DNA of 64,000 nt from an uncultured Clostridiaceae bacterium (GCA_946405135.1 CAMJGD010000002.1:291969-355968); one strand, 5' to 3'. Counted from the stretch's first letter, positions 8,390-17,251 are shown. The notes: generated by a model not told the origin, from the sequence alone. Translations and numbers: made by a program.

Positions 8390-8470
8390 AAAGGGGGATG
8401 GGGGGTTTTATAGCTAAAATGCTAGCTTTTAGCTAACGGAGATTGAATTTCTCCTGTTTACATTAGTATT
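8371..8470 (-). ncRNA. candidate small RNA with unpaired C-rich tract (predicted, 5' end uncertain)
   Basis: On the minus strand, three hairpins lie in a row: stem 8438-8442/8450-8454, stem 8411-8419/8427-8435 (9 bp, with a self-complementary GCTAGC in the loop) and the terminator stem. Between the last two lies an unpaired tract reading CCCCCCATCCCCC. C-rich single-stranded tracts are how several Gram-positive small RNAs pair with Shine-Dalgarno sequences. A TATAAT-like -10 lies near 8476-8482 with a poor -35. No protein is encoded. The alternative is a structured plus-strand leader of the bactofilin gene at 8547. Confidence 0.4.
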
Positions 8471-8546
8471 ATTTACATTATAAAAATTTTTATACATACA
8501 AATATTAAAAAAATTATTTTATAAATATCCTTTAAGGAGGTAAATT

Positions 8547-8921
8547 ATGTTTTCTGAAAAAGATAGTAAAAATACAGATAGGATAGAAACCTTAATAGGT
8601 GAACAATGTTCCATAGTAGGTAATCTTTCTGGGGAAGGTCTTATTAAAATAGACGGTTCAGCAGAGGGAGATATGTGTTGGAAGGATGATGTAATCATTG
8701 GAGAAGGTGCTATATATAGAGGTAACATAACCTGTAAGAATGCTTGTATAAACGGTAAGGTGAAAGGGAATGTAATCTGTGAAGAATCACTTATAATAGA
8801 CAATTACGGGAAAATATTAGGAGATATTACTGTAAAAAATCTTACTATCAAAGAAGGTGGATATCTAGATGGCAGATGCAGTATGATAGTTGAAAAAGAA
8901 GCTTCTGAAATTCTAGGATAA
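8547..8921 (+). CDS. bactofilin-like polymer-forming protein
   Basis: The 124-residue protein begins with an unstructured stretch, then TLIGEQCSIVGNLSGEGLIKIDGSAEGDMCW. It continues as short beta-helix rungs with regularly spaced G, I and V residues (IIGEGAIYRGNITCKNACINGKVKGNVIC). This is the polymer-forming cytoskeletal (bactofilin) domain, which makes membrane-associated filaments in cell shape or spore assembly. AAGGAGG lies nine bases upstream of the ATG. Several cysteines are present, unlike many bactofilins. It faces the Cys-rich small genes across a shared terminator. Confidence 0.85.
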   Translation: MFSEKDSKNTDRIETLIGEQCSIVGNLSGEGLIKIDGSAEGDMCWKDDVIIGEGAIYRGNITCKNACINGKVKGNVICEESLIIDNYGKILGDITVKNLTIKEGGYLDGRCSMIVEKEASEILG

Positions 8922-8927
8922 AACTTA

Positions 8928-8948
8928 AGAGCCTCAATGGCTCTTTTT
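8928..8948 (+). terminator. terminator after the bactofilin gene
   Basis: AGAGCC (8928-8933) pairs with GGCTCT (8939-8944) followed by TTTT. It lies between convergent genes. Confidence 0.75.
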
Positions 8949-8954
8949 CATTAA

Positions 8955-9269
8955 TTATTCATCAAACTCTCCAGCTAAATACATTTCTACTATTTTATCA
9001 ATTATCTGAGCTCTTTTAGGTGTTAAAAATGGTTTTAATGAATTTAGTAACTGTACAGTTTTATCATTACTCTCTTGTTTGTCACCACTGCCATTTATGT
9101 TTATATCATTTAAATTTACACCATTAGTATTTAAAGCATTTATCAAACTTCCTAACTGATTTATGTCTATATTATTAAGCATTTCCATGAGCATATTCTG
9201 ATTAAAAGGATTAGGTGAATTATATTGATTTTGCGGTTCACTATCTCTGCTTCTTTTATGTTTCCCCAT
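8955..9269 (-). CDS. hypothetical protein, 104 aa, Asn-rich
   Basis: The 104-residue soluble protein has a basic start (MGKHKRSRDSE) and an Asn/Gln-rich middle (QNQYNSPNPFNQNMLMEML, then DINQLGSLINALNTNG). A tidy helical C-terminus, NSLKPFLTPKRAQIIDKIVEMYLAGEF, follows. There are no cysteines. The ATG at 9269 has AGGAGG upstream. It lies downstream of two Cys-rich genes in the same direction. The composition resembles small clostridial spore or surface proteins, but I cannot name a family. Confidence 0.6.
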   Translation of the reverse strand: MGKHKRSRDSEPQNQYNSPNPFNQNMLMEMLNNIDINQLGSLINALNTNGVNLNDININGSGDKQESNDKTVQLLNSLKPFLTPKRAQIIDKIVEMYLAGEFDE

Positions 9270-9307
9270 GCTAAAATACCTCCTATATTATATCTAAATA
9301 TTTTTTT

Positions 9308-9325
9308 GGAGGGCTTATGCCCTCC
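9308..9325 (-). other. strong intergenic hairpin between two small genes
   Basis: GGAGGGC (9308-9314) pairs with GCCCTCC (9319-9325), extended by TTT and AAA flanks. On the minus strand no U tract follows, so it is not a typical terminator for the Cys-rich gene at 9339. Possible roles are RNA processing or sequestering GGAGG-like sequence. Confidence 0.45.
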
Positions 9326-9338
9326 AAATCACTTTTAC

Positions 9339-9557
9339 CTAGCAGCAGAATGTTTTTCCACAGAAGCCACCACAGCAACACCAGAATAAAAGTATTAAAG
9401 TGAATGCGTTCTTATTTTCTAGTAAGCCTGTGTTTCCTAATATTAATAGGAATGGTAGTAGCGTACAAATGTTTAGTCCATTTCCACAGCCACATCTACA
9501 ACCATGATCACAGCAGTCATTTGAACAACATCCGCCGCAGCCACATCTTTTTGACAT
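9339..9557 (-). CDS. very Cys-rich small protein with hydrophobic core
   Basis: The 72-residue protein holds about 20 cysteines. Its N-terminus reads CGCGGCCSNDCCDHGCRCGCG; a hydrophobic stretch (about residues 30-56) follows, then WCCCGGFCGKTFCC. There is no catalytic motif. Such proteins occur in clostridia under chorion-like or hypothetical names and are candidates for disulfide- or metal-cross-linked spore or surface layers; that role is inference. GGGGGG precedes the ATG. Its neighbour at 9711 has the same design, pointing to a shared function. Confidence 0.65.
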   Translation of the reverse strand: MSKRCGCGGCCSNDCCDHGCRCGCGNGLNICTLLPFLLILGNTGLLENKNAFTLILLFWCCCGGFCGKTFCC

Positions 9558-9710
9558 ATTAAACCCCCCTTTCTGGGCAATGGTTTTTAGTATTCTATTT
9601 TTTTTCTAAGGTTTTTAATTTTGACTTAAGTGCTTATTAGAGTTTTGTCTAAATTATATATAAAATTTACTTAAGTCCATAGGTATAATGAAAGATTAAA
9701 TCTTATACAT

Positions 9711-10166
9711 TTATAGCTCATCTACATCCACTATCTGATTTGCAACACCACTAAATTTATGAGGCTTTTTAAATATACCTAAAGCAAATATGATTATTAA
9801 GATAAAAATTATACTGTTGCAGCCACCAAATCCGCAAAAACCTCCGCCTCCACAATTTTGTCTGCAACATGGATTAGGGCAACAATCGCAGCAATCGCAG
9901 CAATCGCAGCAATCACATTCTATACAATAGCACTTTCTTTTCTTCCTATGCTTCTTATGGTGTTTCTTACAGCAGCATTCATTGTAGCAGCATAGGTTAC
10001 CATAGTTTCCGCAAGAATTATTGTTGTTACAACACAAAAGTAGAAGGAATACAAAAATTATTATCCAAGAGCTTTCATTAGATTTTCCTACAAACTGGCT
10101 AATATTCGAAATGGTATCTTTATCCATCTTGCCTGTTAATTCATTTAATAAACTTGTTAAATCCAC
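9711..10166 (-). CDS. Cys-rich membrane-associated protein with CDC repeats
   Basis: The 151-residue protein has a leading helix (DLTSLLNELTGKMDKDTISNI), a hydrophobic segment (about 33-45) and a Cys/Lys/His section (CCCKKHHKKHRKKRKCYC). Next come a repeated CDC motif (CIECDCCDCCDCCDCC), a Gly/Cys section and a second hydrophobic segment (IIFILIIIFALGIF) near the C-terminus. The start is GTG at 10166-10164 with GGAGG seven bases upstream. The basic-His and CDC blocks suggest metal binding or oxidative cross-linking; this is inference. It is the first gene of the small Cys-rich series. Confidence 0.65.
   Translation of the reverse strand: MDLTSLLNELTGKMDKDTISNISQFVGKSNESSWIIIFVFLLLLCCNNNNSCGNYGNLCCYNECCCKKHHKKHRKKRKCYCIECDCCDCCDCCDCCPNPCCRQNCGGGGFCGFGGCNSIIFILIIIFALGIFKKPHKFSGVANQIVDVDEL
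9882..9914 (-). repeat. nine-base tandem repeat encoding CDC units
   Basis: Near-identical copies of CAATCGCAG (plus-strand reading) lie head to tail inside the Cys-rich gene. They code for repeated Asp-Cys-Cys and can expand or contract by slippage without shifting frame. Confidence 0.75.
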
Positions 10167-10280
10167 TTTACTTCCTCCTCTCCCAAATTTTTATATCCTT
10201 TGTTTTATAGTACATATTATTCTTTTTATGCCAATTTGGTCACAAAAAAATTATTGAGTTTTAAAAAGAATTTTAAAAAA

Positions 10281-10323
10281 AGCCTGCACACATAATAGAA
10301 CCTATTATGTATGCAGGCTTTTT
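10281..10323 (-). terminator. terminator of the lon-ysxC unit
   Basis: A stem of about 20 bp (10281-10300 with 10304-10323, one mismatch) is followed by Ts on the minus strand. It ends the ysxC side and separates it from the Cys-rich gene. Confidence 0.85.
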
Positions 10324-10349
10324 ATATGTTATTTAAAGTTTTGTGTAAA

Positions 10350-10949
10350 TTATTTTTCTTGATGCATCTGTACATCAGAAAATAACTTATCTAAAAGTTC
10401 TTCTCTTCCCTCTTTTTTTACGGAAGAAAAAAATAAAAGCTCTTGATCCTTATCCATCTTTAAAGTCTGTCTTATGACATTTATATTCTTTTTAAGTTCA
10501 TTTTTGGATAACTTATCACTTTTAGTAGCTACTACTACTAAATCATATTGATAGTACTTTATCCATTCATACATTAAGATATCATCCTCTGTAGGTTTGT
10601 GCCTGGAGTCCACTAAAAGTACAACTCTTTTTAATTGTTTTCTATTTCTTAAATAAGTTTCTATTATCTTTCCCCAAGCTTCTCTTTCTTTTTTTGAAAC
10701 TTTGGCATATCCATAGCCTGGCAAATCCACTAAGTAAAAGCTTTCATTTATGAGAAAAAAGTTTATGAGCCTAGTTCTGCCTGGAGTAGAACTAGTCTTA
10801 GCAAGTTTTCTCCTATTAGTTAATGCATTAATAAGTGAAGATTTACCCACATTTGATCTGCCTACAAATGCAATTTCAAACTTATCATCCAGAGGATATT
10901 GTTCTTCTGTTACTGCAGATTTAATAAATTCTGATTGTTTTATTATCAT
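10350..10949 (-). CDS. ysxC: ribosome biogenesis GTPase YsxC/EngB
   Basis: The 199-residue essential-type GTPase has G1 [10 protein letters not shown]3 [11 protein letters not shown]4 TKSDK and G5 FFSSVKKEG in the right order. It is placed in the TrmE-Era-EngA-YihA family and acts in assembly of the large ribosomal subunit. The start is the ATG at 10949, with GGAGAG upstream inside the end of lon. A TTG at 10964 would overlap lon and lacks a site. The lon stop codon overlaps the spacer, so the two genes are translationally close. The lon-ysxC order is conserved in Bacillus and clostridia. Confidence 0.93.
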   Translation of the reverse strand: MIIKQSEFIKSAVTEEQYPLDDKFEIAFVGRSNVGKSSLINALTNRRKLAKTSSTPGRTRLINFFLINESFYLVDLPGYGYAKVSKKEREAWGKIIETYLRNRKQLKRVVLLVDSRHKPTEDDILMYEWIKYYQYDLVVVATKSDKLSKNELKKNINVIRQTLKMDKDQELLFFSSVKKEGREELLDKLFSDVQMHQEK

Positions 10950-10950
10950 A

Positions 10951-13272
10951 TTATCTCTCTCCAACTAAGGCATTATTCAAGACTTCATCTATTTCAGAAG
11001 CTAGTATAAATTTAAGCTTGTTTTTTATAGCACCTGGTATCTCTTCCATATCTTTCTCATTTTCTTTTGGTATTATAACTGTATCTATTCCTGCCCTATA
11101 GGCTGCTAACGATTTTTCTTTCAATCCACCTATAGGAAGTACTCTTCCTGTTAATGTTATTTCTCCTGTCATTGCTACGTTATGCTTAACTTTTTTCTGA
11201 GATAATGCAGATACCATTGCTGTTATCATAGTTACCCCAGCAGAAGGACCATCTTTTGGTACTGCACCTTCTGGAACATGGATATGAATATCTTTATCCT
11301 TATAAAAATTAGAATCTACTCCATATTTATTTGCATTGGCTCTTACATAGCTATAACCTGCTCTAGCGGATTCTTTCATTACATCTCCTAGTTGTCCTGT
11401 AAGCTCTAATTTACCTGTTCCACTCATTACACTTACTTCTATAGGAAGAATATCTCCTCCGTAACCAGTCCAAGCCATTCCTGTTACTACACCTATTTTA
11501 TCTTCTTTATCTGCTTTATCATAAGTAAATCTAGGCACTCCTAGATATTTTTTTATATGATTTACTGTTATGTTAACTGAATCTCTATCCTTTTCAAGCA
11601 TTTCAGTTAAACTCTTTCTTATAACAGCGCCTATCTGCCTTTCTAAGCTTCTGACCCCAGATTCTCTCGTATAGCCTTCTATAATACAATTTATAGCATT
11701 ATCTGTAAATCGTATCTTTTCTTCATCTATACTATGTTCTTTTAACTGTTTAGGAATCAAATGTCTCTTACATATATTAAGCTTTTCATCATAGGTATAT
11801 CCTGAAACTTCTATAATTTCCATTCTATCTAAAAGTGGTCTTGGAATTGTATCTAAAGTATTAGCTGTAGTTATAAACATAACATTGGACAAATCCATCT
11901 CTAGCTCTAAATAATGATCTCTAAAAGTACTATTTTGTTCTGCATCTAATACTTCAAGCAGGGCATCTGCTGGATCTCCTCTAAAGTCATTGCTCATTTT
12001 ATCTATTTCATCTAATAAGAATAGAGGATTTTTAGATTTTGCTTGTCTCATACCATATATTACTCTTCCTGGTATAGCTCCAACATAAGTTCTTCTATGA
12101 CCTCTAATTTCAGCTTCGTCTCTAACTCCTCCTAAAGACATTCTTACAAAATTTCTATTAGTAGCATGAGCTATAGACTTAGCTATAGATGTCTTACCTA
12201 CTCCAGGAGGTCCTACTAAACATAATATAGGTCCCTTTAGAGTATTACTCATTTTCTTTACTGCCAAGTATTCTATAACTCTATCTTTCACATCTTTTAA
12301 TCCATAGTGTTCAGTTTCTAATATATCTCTAGCTTTCTTTATATCTAAGTTATCTTTTGTTTCTTTGTTCCAAGGCAATTCTAATACCCAATCAAGATAA
12401 GTTTTAATTATGCCTCCTTCTGAAGAATAGCTTCCGCTGTTTTTTAGCCTTTCAAGTTCATACAGAGCCTTATCTTTAACAGGTTTAGGTAATTTTGCCT
12501 TGTTTATTTTATTTTTATATCTATTTATCTCTTTCTTGTCTTCGTCATCTTCTCCCAGTTCTTCCTGTATAGCCTTAAGCTGTTCTCTCAAATAGTATTC
12601 CTTTTGAACCTTATCTATCTTATTTTTAACCCTTACACCTATTTTCTTTTCAAGTTTTAATATCTCTATCTCATTGTTTATAACTACTAACAGTTTTTCA
12701 ATTCGACTTTGAATATCAAAAGCTTCCAGTAACTCCTGTTTAATATCTTGCTTAAGCATAAGATATGAACTTACAGTATCTGCAAGCCTTCCTGGATTTT
12801 GCAAGTCATCAAAGGTTATAAGAGCTTCTGAAGGCATATTACCTGAAAGTTTAGTATAATTATCAAAAGCTGTCCTTAAAGTCCTTATAAGTGCCTCAGA
12901 TTTGTTATCTTGAGCAAATTCTTTTTCTTCTAAAACATCTATTTCAGCTTTATAACAAGGTTCCGTTTGAACATAATTTATTATTTTAGCTCTAGCTGTT
13001 CCTTCCACCAATACCCTAACCGTATCTCCAGGAAGCTTTAATAACTGCTTTATAGTACATACAGCCCCTATGGTATATATATCTTTTTCTTCAGGCTCTT
13101 CTATTTTTGCATCTTTTTGTGCTACCAAAAAAATTTCTTGACCATTTAACATAGCCTCTTCTAAAGCTATGATAGATTTTTCCCTTCCTACATCAAAATG
13201 TAAAACCATATAAGGGAAAATGGTTATACCTCTTAAAGGAATCAGAGGAAGAACTTTTACCTCTTTGTCCAT
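10951..13272 (-). CDS. lon: ATP-dependent protease Lon (LonA)
   Basis: The 773-residue cytoplasmic AAA+ protease degrades damaged and regulatory proteins. Domains in order are the N-terminal substrate domain (from [24 protein letters not shown]), a coiled-coil region around residues 200-280, the AAA+ module with Walker [10 protein letters not shown] (about 353) and Walker B FLLDEIDK, and the serine protease domain. The catalytic block PKDGPSAG (Ser about 677) and [12 protein letters not shown] (Lys about 720) are intact. The length equals that of B. subtilis LonA. GAGGGA precedes the ATG. A perfect inverted repeat sits at the predicted 5' end of its transcript. Confidence 0.97.
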   Translation of the reverse strand: MDKEVKVLPLIPLRGITIFPYMVLHFDVGREKSIIALEEAMLNGQEIFLVAQKDAKIEEPEEKDIYTIGAVCTIKQLLKLPGDTVRVLVEGTARAKIINYVQTEPCYKAEIDVLEEKEFAQDNKSEALIRTLRTAFDNYTKLSGNMPSEALITFDDLQNPGRLADTVSSYLMLKQDIKQELLEAFDIQSRIEKLLVVINNEIEILKLEKKIGVRVKNKIDKVQKEYYLREQLKAIQEELGEDDEDKKEINRYKNKINKAKLPKPVKDKALYELERLKNSGSYSSEGGIIKTYLDWVLELPWNKETKDNLDIKKARDILETEHYGLKDVKDRVIEYLAVKKMSNTLKGPILCLVGPPGVGKTSIAKSIAHATNRNFVRMSLGGVRDEAEIRGHRRTYVGAIPGRVIYGMRQAKSKNPLFLLDEIDKMSNDFRGDPADALLEVLDAEQNSTFRDHYLELEMDLSNVMFITTANTLDTIPRPLLDRMEIIEVSGYTYDEKLNICKRHLIPKQLKEHSIDEEKIRFTDNAINCIIEGYTRESGVRSLERQIGAVIRKSLTEMLEKDRDSVNITVNHIKKYLGVPRFTYDKADKEDKIGVVTGMAWTGYGGDILPIEVSVMSGTGKLELTGQLGDVMKESARAGYSYVRANANKYGVDSNFYKDKDIHIHVPEGAVPKDGPSAGVTMITAMVSALSQKKVKHNVAMTGEITLTGRVLPIGGLKEKSLAAYRAGIDTVIIPKENEKDMEEIPGAIKNKLKFILASEIDEVLNNALVGER

Positions 13273-13324
13273 AATTATCCCTCGCTTTTTAGTAAATTTT
13301 CATGTCAAAATATGATATACTTCA

Positions 13325-13354
13325 TATACTAAATAGTTAGACTAATTTAGTATA
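13325..13354 (-). promoter_or_regulatory. perfect inverted repeat at the 5' end of the lon transcript
   Basis: TATACTAAAT (13325-13334) and ATTTAGTATA (13345-13354) form a 10-bp perfect repeat with a 10-base spacer. It begins about six bases downstream of a TATAAT -10 (13360-13365, minus strand), i.e. near +1. It could be an operator or an mRNA 5' stem-loop. It does not match CIRCE or CtsR sites. Confidence 0.5.
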
Positions 13355-13418
13355 CACATATTATAGTTATTTTTCAATTATTTATAATAAAATTGTAATC
13401 AATAATAATTAAAACTTT

Positions 13419-13451
13419 GCTTCAGATGAAGCTTTTAACTACTTCTGAAGC
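13419..13451 (-). terminator. probable terminator after lonB
   Basis: GCTTCAGA (13419-13426) pairs with TCTGAAGC (13444-13451). On the minus strand it is followed by AAAGTTTTAATTATT, a moderate T tract. Confidence 0.5.
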
Positions 13452-13466
13452 TTAGTTAAACTTATA

Positions 13467-15143
13467 CTAATTATTCACAGATTTGGCTGATAACACATCT
13501 ACATTTTCTTTAGTACCAGAATATATTGCTTCATCTTTTATAAAAATAGCTTTTTCTATAACCTCTTTTATACTAGAAACAGGTATTATTTCTATATCAT
13601 CTATAGTTTTAAGACTATAGTTCCAATTTCCTTTAGGAATAATCACCCTTGTAGCTCCTGCTTTTTTTGCTGCTAAAATTTTAGCATTCACACCTCCAAT
13701 AGGTTTAACATTACCTTGAAGAGATAACTCACCAGTCATTGCTATCTTATTATCCACAGGTACATTTTTAACAGCACTATATATGGCCGTAGCTATACTT
13801 ATGCCTGCAGATGGTCCATCAATGGGAATTCCACCAGGAAAGTTAATATGTATATCATATGCTTCTAGATTTAATTCAAACATATTATCTAGAACTGTTA
13901 TAACATTTTCTATGGAACAGCCTGCACTGCTTTTTTTCCTCATGGTCTTATTAGAACTATTAATTTCTTCTTCTTCTACTATACCTGTTACTTTAAAATT
14001 TCCTTTTCTATGGCTAACAGGTTTTGCACTAGCTTCTATTTCTATGATAGTACCTATATTAACACCATAAACAGCTAATCCATTTACATATCCAACTTGA
14101 GGTTTTTTCTCTATATTTTTTTCTGGCCTTAAAGAATAGTCTCCATTTTCTATAAACCATTCCACATCATGTATATTTATTAAATTCCTATTTTCATTTA
14201 TTGCAATGCCTGCACATAATTGTACCAAATTAACAACTTCTCTTCCATTAGTACAATATTTGCTTATAAGCTTTAAAGCGTCTTCTTCTATATTTAAATT
14301 AATTTTCTTAACTGCATTTTTACCTATGGTCTCTATTTCTTCAGGAAGCAGCGGCCTAAAATAAATTTCTACGCATCTAGAACGTATAGCTGGTGAAATC
14401 TCATTTGAACTTCTGGTTGTAGCACCTATTAACCTAAAATCAGCAGGAAGTCCATTGTCAAATATATCTTTAATATAAGTTGGCATGTTAGGATCTTCTG
14501 AGCTATAATAAGCACTATCTAAAAATACCTTTCTATCTTCTAATACTTTTAAAAGCTTATTTAATTCTATAGGATGCAGCTCACCAATCTCATCTATAAA
14601 TAGTATACCTCCATGTGCTTTTGTAACAGCACCTGGTTTAGGTTGAGGTATACCAGCCACTCCTAAAGATCCTGCCCCTTGATAAATAGGATCATGAACA
14701 GAGCCTATCAAAGGATCTGCTATACCCCTATCATCAAATCTTACAGTAGTAGCATCAATCTCAACAAAACTTGCATTAGCAGCAAAAGGTGAACCTGGTG
14801 TTTTTTTTGCCTCTTCTAAAACAAGCCTTGCAGCTGCTGTTTTTCCTACTCCTGGAGGTCCATATATGATTACATGTTGAGGATTAGGACCGCATATAGC
14901 TGCCATTAATGCCTTTATACCTTTATCCTGACCTATTATATCATCAAAAGTGGATGGTCTGCTCTTTTCCGTTAAAGGCTCAGTAAGCTTAACGTTTCTC
15001 ATTCTTCTTAGCTTTTCCATTTCTTTTCTATTTTCTTTTTCTATAACTATTTTATTTCCTTGTTGATTTTTTAAGGCATTAAAAAAGTATAATCCCATAA
15101 TTACTGTAAATATCAATTGAATAATTATTAAAAAATTAGTCAT
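13467..15143 (-). CDS. lonB: membrane-anchored ATP-dependent protease LonB
   Basis: The 558-residue Lon-family protease starts MTNFLIIIQLIFTVIMGLYFF, a single membrane helix that matches the start of B. subtilis LonB. It continues with the AAA+ domain ([21 protein letters not shown], Walker A; GGILFIDEIGEL, Walker B) and the proteolytic domain with IDGPSAGIS (Ser) and NAKILAAKKAG (Lys). In B. subtilis LonB acts in the forespore, so a sporulation role is likely here. In-frame codons extend to 15218, but those starts lack ribosome sites and add a non-family N-terminus. The chosen ATG has an unusual hairpin-spaced Shine-Dalgarno. It sits between clpX and lon. Confidence 0.93.
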   Translation of the reverse strand: MTNFLIIIQLIFTVIMGLYFFNALKNQQGNKIVIEKENRKEMEKLRRMRNVKLTEPLTEKSRPSTFDDIIGQDKGIKALMAAICGPNPQHVIIYGPPGVGKTAAARLVLEEAKKTPGSPFAANASFVEIDATTVRFDDRGIADPLIGSVHDPIYQGAGSLGVAGIPQPKPGAVTKAHGGILFIDEIGELHPIELNKLLKVLEDRKVFLDSAYYSSEDPNMPTYIKDIFDNGLPADFRLIGATTRSSNEISPAIRSRCVEIYFRPLLPEEIETIGKNAVKKINLNIEEDALKLISKYCTNGREVVNLVQLCAGIAINENRNLINIHDVEWFIENGDYSLRPEKNIEKKPQVGYVNGLAVYGVNIGTIIEIEASAKPVSHRKGNFKVTGIVEEEEINSSNKTMRKKSSAGCSIENVITVLDNMFELNLEAYDIHINFPGGIPIDGPSAGISIATAIYSAVKNVPVDNKIAMTGELSLQGNVKPIGGVNAKILAAKKAGATRVIIPKGNWNYSLKTIDDIEIIPVSSIKEVIEKAIFIKDEAIYSGTKENVDVLSAKSVNN

Positions 15144-15183
15144 AATCAAATTTAGTTCTATAGAACTAAATATGCCTCCTCCC
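15143..15183 (-). promoter_or_regulatory. hairpin-bridged ribosome binding site of lonB
   Basis: GGGAGGAGG (15183-15175) is 31 bases from the family-consistent ATG (15143). Most of the gap is a perfect 22-base palindrome (15150-15171). If it folds, 3 plus 6 unpaired bases remain between Shine-Dalgarno and ATG, which is normal spacing. Confidence 0.55.
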
Positions 15184-15251
15184 TTTTTAGTTAATCTTTC
15201 CATAGTTATTATTTGCATTTAGAAAAGATTATATTCTAAAAAGAGAAAATA

Positions 15252-15282
15252 AAAGGCAAATATGAAAAACATATTCGCCTTT
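15252..15282 (-). terminator. terminator after clpX
   Basis: AAAGGCGAATATG pairs with CATATTTGCCTTT (minus strand, one G-U; 15270-15282 with 15252-15264) and is followed by TTATTTT. Confidence 0.8.
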
Positions 15283-15287
15283 ATAAA

Positions 15288-16577
15288 TTAAGCACTTTCT
15301 ATTCCTTTTTTACTTTTAGTCTTTTTGCTTTTTAATGGCGCTCTTTTTTCACCTTCACTTAACTGAAGTACCGGCTGCTTACTTTTCATAGTGTCTTTTG
15401 TTATAACTACTTGAGTTATCTGTTCATTAGATGGTACTTCAAACATAATATCTCTCATTATCTCTTCTATAATAGCTCTAAGACCTCTAGCTCCTGTATT
15501 TCTATTTAAAGCTTCTTCTGCAATAGCTTCTAACGCTCCATCTTCAAACTCTAATTCAACATTATCAAGCTCAAACAATTTTTTATATTGTTTTACAAGA
15601 GCATTTTTTGGCTTACTCAATATACTCACTAAAGCATCTCTATCAAGTGCTTCCAAAGTAACAACTATAGGAAGTCTTCCAACAAATTCTGGAATCAATC
15701 CAAATTTTAATAAATCACCAGGCATTATTTCCTTTAGTAGCCTTCCTATATCCTTCTCTTGTTTTGATTGTATTTGAGCACCAAATCCCATAGAACTCTG
15801 CCTTGTTCTTCTTTCGATTATCTTATCTATGCCATCAAAGGCTCCACCACAAATAAATAATATATTAGAAGTATTTATCTGTATAAATTCTTGATGTGGG
15901 TGTTTTCTTCCCCCTTGAGGCGGTACAGAAGCAATAGTTCCTTCTAGAATCTTTAATAAAGCTTGCTGAACTCCCTCTCCTGAAACATCTCTCGTTATAG
16001 ATGGATTTTCAGACTTTCTAGCTATCTTATCTATCTCATCTATATAGATTATGCCTTTTTCTGCTCTTTCTATATCATAATCAGCATTCTGTATTAATTT
16101 TAATAATATATTTTCTACGTCCTCTCCTACGTATCCTGCTTCAGTTAATGTGGTTGCATCAGCTATAGCAAAAGGAACATTTAAAAATCTTGCTAAAGTT
16201 TGAGCTAACAAGGTTTTTCCTGACCCTGTTGGTCCAAGTAAAAGTATATTGCTCTTTTGAAGTTCAATATCTGAATCATTTTCATTAGAGTTTATTCTCT
16301 TGTAATGATTGTAAACTGATACAGCTAAGGACTTTTTTGCATCTTCTTGACCTATTACATATTGATCCAAGTATTCTTTGATTTCTGATGGTTTAGGAAG
16401 AGAACTAACATCTAATTGTAAGCTTTCTTCAAACTCATCTGCAATTATTTCAGAACACAGCTCTATACACTCATCACATATATAAACTCCAGGACCTGCT
16501 ATAAGTCTTCTCACTTGATCCTGATTTTTACCACAGAAAGAGCACTTAAGCTGCTTTTTATCATCATATTTTACCAT
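15288..16577 (-). CDS. clpX: ClpX, ATPase subunit of the ClpXP protease
   Basis: The 429-residue AAA+ unfoldase feeds substrates to ClpP. The N-terminal zinc-binding domain is intact ([19 protein letters not shown], then CDECIELC). Walker A is GPTGSGKT, Walker B is [10 protein letters not shown], and the ClpP-contacting IGF loop is replaced by the equivalent SSMGFGAQ region, as in many Gram-positive ClpX. The C-terminus is Lys/Ser-rich. The start is ATG at 16577, behind GAGGTG; a GTG two codons earlier overlaps that site. It lies 32 bases after clpP and is probably co-transcribed with it. Confidence 0.97.
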   Translation of the reverse strand: MVKYDDKKQLKCSFCGKNQDQVRRLIAGPGVYICDECIELCSEIIADEFEESLQLDVSSLPKPSEIKEYLDQYVIGQEDAKKSLAVSVYNHYKRINSNENDSDIELQKSNILLLGPTGSGKTLLAQTLARFLNVPFAIADATTLTEAGYVGEDVENILLKLIQNADYDIERAEKGIIYIDEIDKIARKSENPSITRDVSGEGVQQALLKILEGTIASVPPQGGRKHPHQEFIQINTSNILFICGGAFDGIDKIIERRTRQSSMGFGAQIQSKQEKDIGRLLKEIMPGDLLKFGLIPEFVGRLPIVVTLEALDRDALVSILSKPKNALVKQYKKLFELDNVELEFEDGALEAIAEEALNRNTGARGLRAIIEEIMRDIMFEVPSNEQITQVVITKDTMKSKQPVLQLSEGEKRAPLKSKKTKSKKGIESA

Positions 16578-16609
16578 TGCCACACCTCACTAAGGTTTAA
16601 TGCTAAAAA

Positions 16610-17215
16610 CTATTTATTAGCCTCTCTTATTATATCATTCTTTACTATAACTTCGTCAATTATTCCATAACTTTTGGCTTCTTCTGCTGTCATAAAATAA
16701 TCTCTTTCCACATCAGCTTTTAATTTTTCCAAAGGCTGACCTGTTCTTTCACTTAATATTTTATTTAAAGTTTCTTTAGTTCTTATAATTCTTTTTGCAT
16801 GTATATCTATATCTGTAGCTTGACCTTGGAATCCACCTAAAGGCTGATGAATCATAATCTCACTATTAGGCAATGCATATCTCTTTCCCTTTGTACCAGC
16901 AGCCAATAAGAATGCTCCCATGGAAGCTGCCATTCCTATGCATATTGTAGAAACATCAGGCTTTATATATTGCATTGTATCATAAATAGCCATTCCTGAA
17001 GTTATAGAACCTCCTGGACTATTTATGTATAAGAAAATATCCTTATCTGGATCTTCACTTTCTAAAAATAATAGCTGAGCCACCACTAGACTTGCAGTAG
17101 CATCGTTAACTTCTTCGCTTAATAGTATTATTCTATCCTTTAACAATCTTGAAAAAATATCATAAGATCTTTCTCCTCTATTGGTCTGTTCAACAACTAT
17201 AGGTACTAAACTCAT
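16610..17215 (-). CDS. clpP: ClpP, proteolytic subunit
   Basis: The 201-residue serine protease assembles into the double-heptamer chamber of Clp proteases. The catalytic triad lies in the blocks [12 protein letters not shown] (Ser), MIHQPLGG (His) and [12 protein letters not shown] (Asp). The sequence starts [25 protein letters not shown], the family start. An earlier in-frame ATG at 17248 is rejected because AGGAGG sits eight bases before 17215. It has its own promoter and is followed closely by clpX. No CtsR-type operator was seen. Confidence 0.97.
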   Translation of the reverse strand: MSLVPIVVEQTNRGERSYDIFSRLLKDRIILLSEEVNDATASLVVAQLLFLESEDPDKDIFLYINSPGGSITSGMAIYDTMQYIKPDVSTICIGMAASMGAFLLAAGTKGKRYALPNSEIMIHQPLGGFQGQATDIDIHAKRIIRTKETLNKILSERTGQPLEKLKADVERDYFMTAEEAKSYGIIDEVIVKNDIIREANK

Positions 17216-17251
17216 AAATTTTACCTCCTTTAAAATACCCTGTTTCATTAT

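Noticed and set aside
8393..8405. Possible G-quadruplex in the G-rich tract
   Set aside because: Only two long G runs are present nearby; four are needed for a simple intramolecular quadruplex.
8398..8436. Twelve-codon mini-ORF (ATG in the G-rich tract)
   Set aside because: The ATG abuts its only ribosome-like sequence and the region fits a minus-strand RNA better.
9882..9914. CRISPR-like repeats
   Set aside because: The nine-base repeats are coding, contiguous and without spacers; the 21-base repeats at 23039 are coding too.
15144..15218. Longer LonB start at 15218 or 15200
   Set aside because: These lack ribosome sites and add residues that do not match the LonB family; the family-consistent start is 15143.
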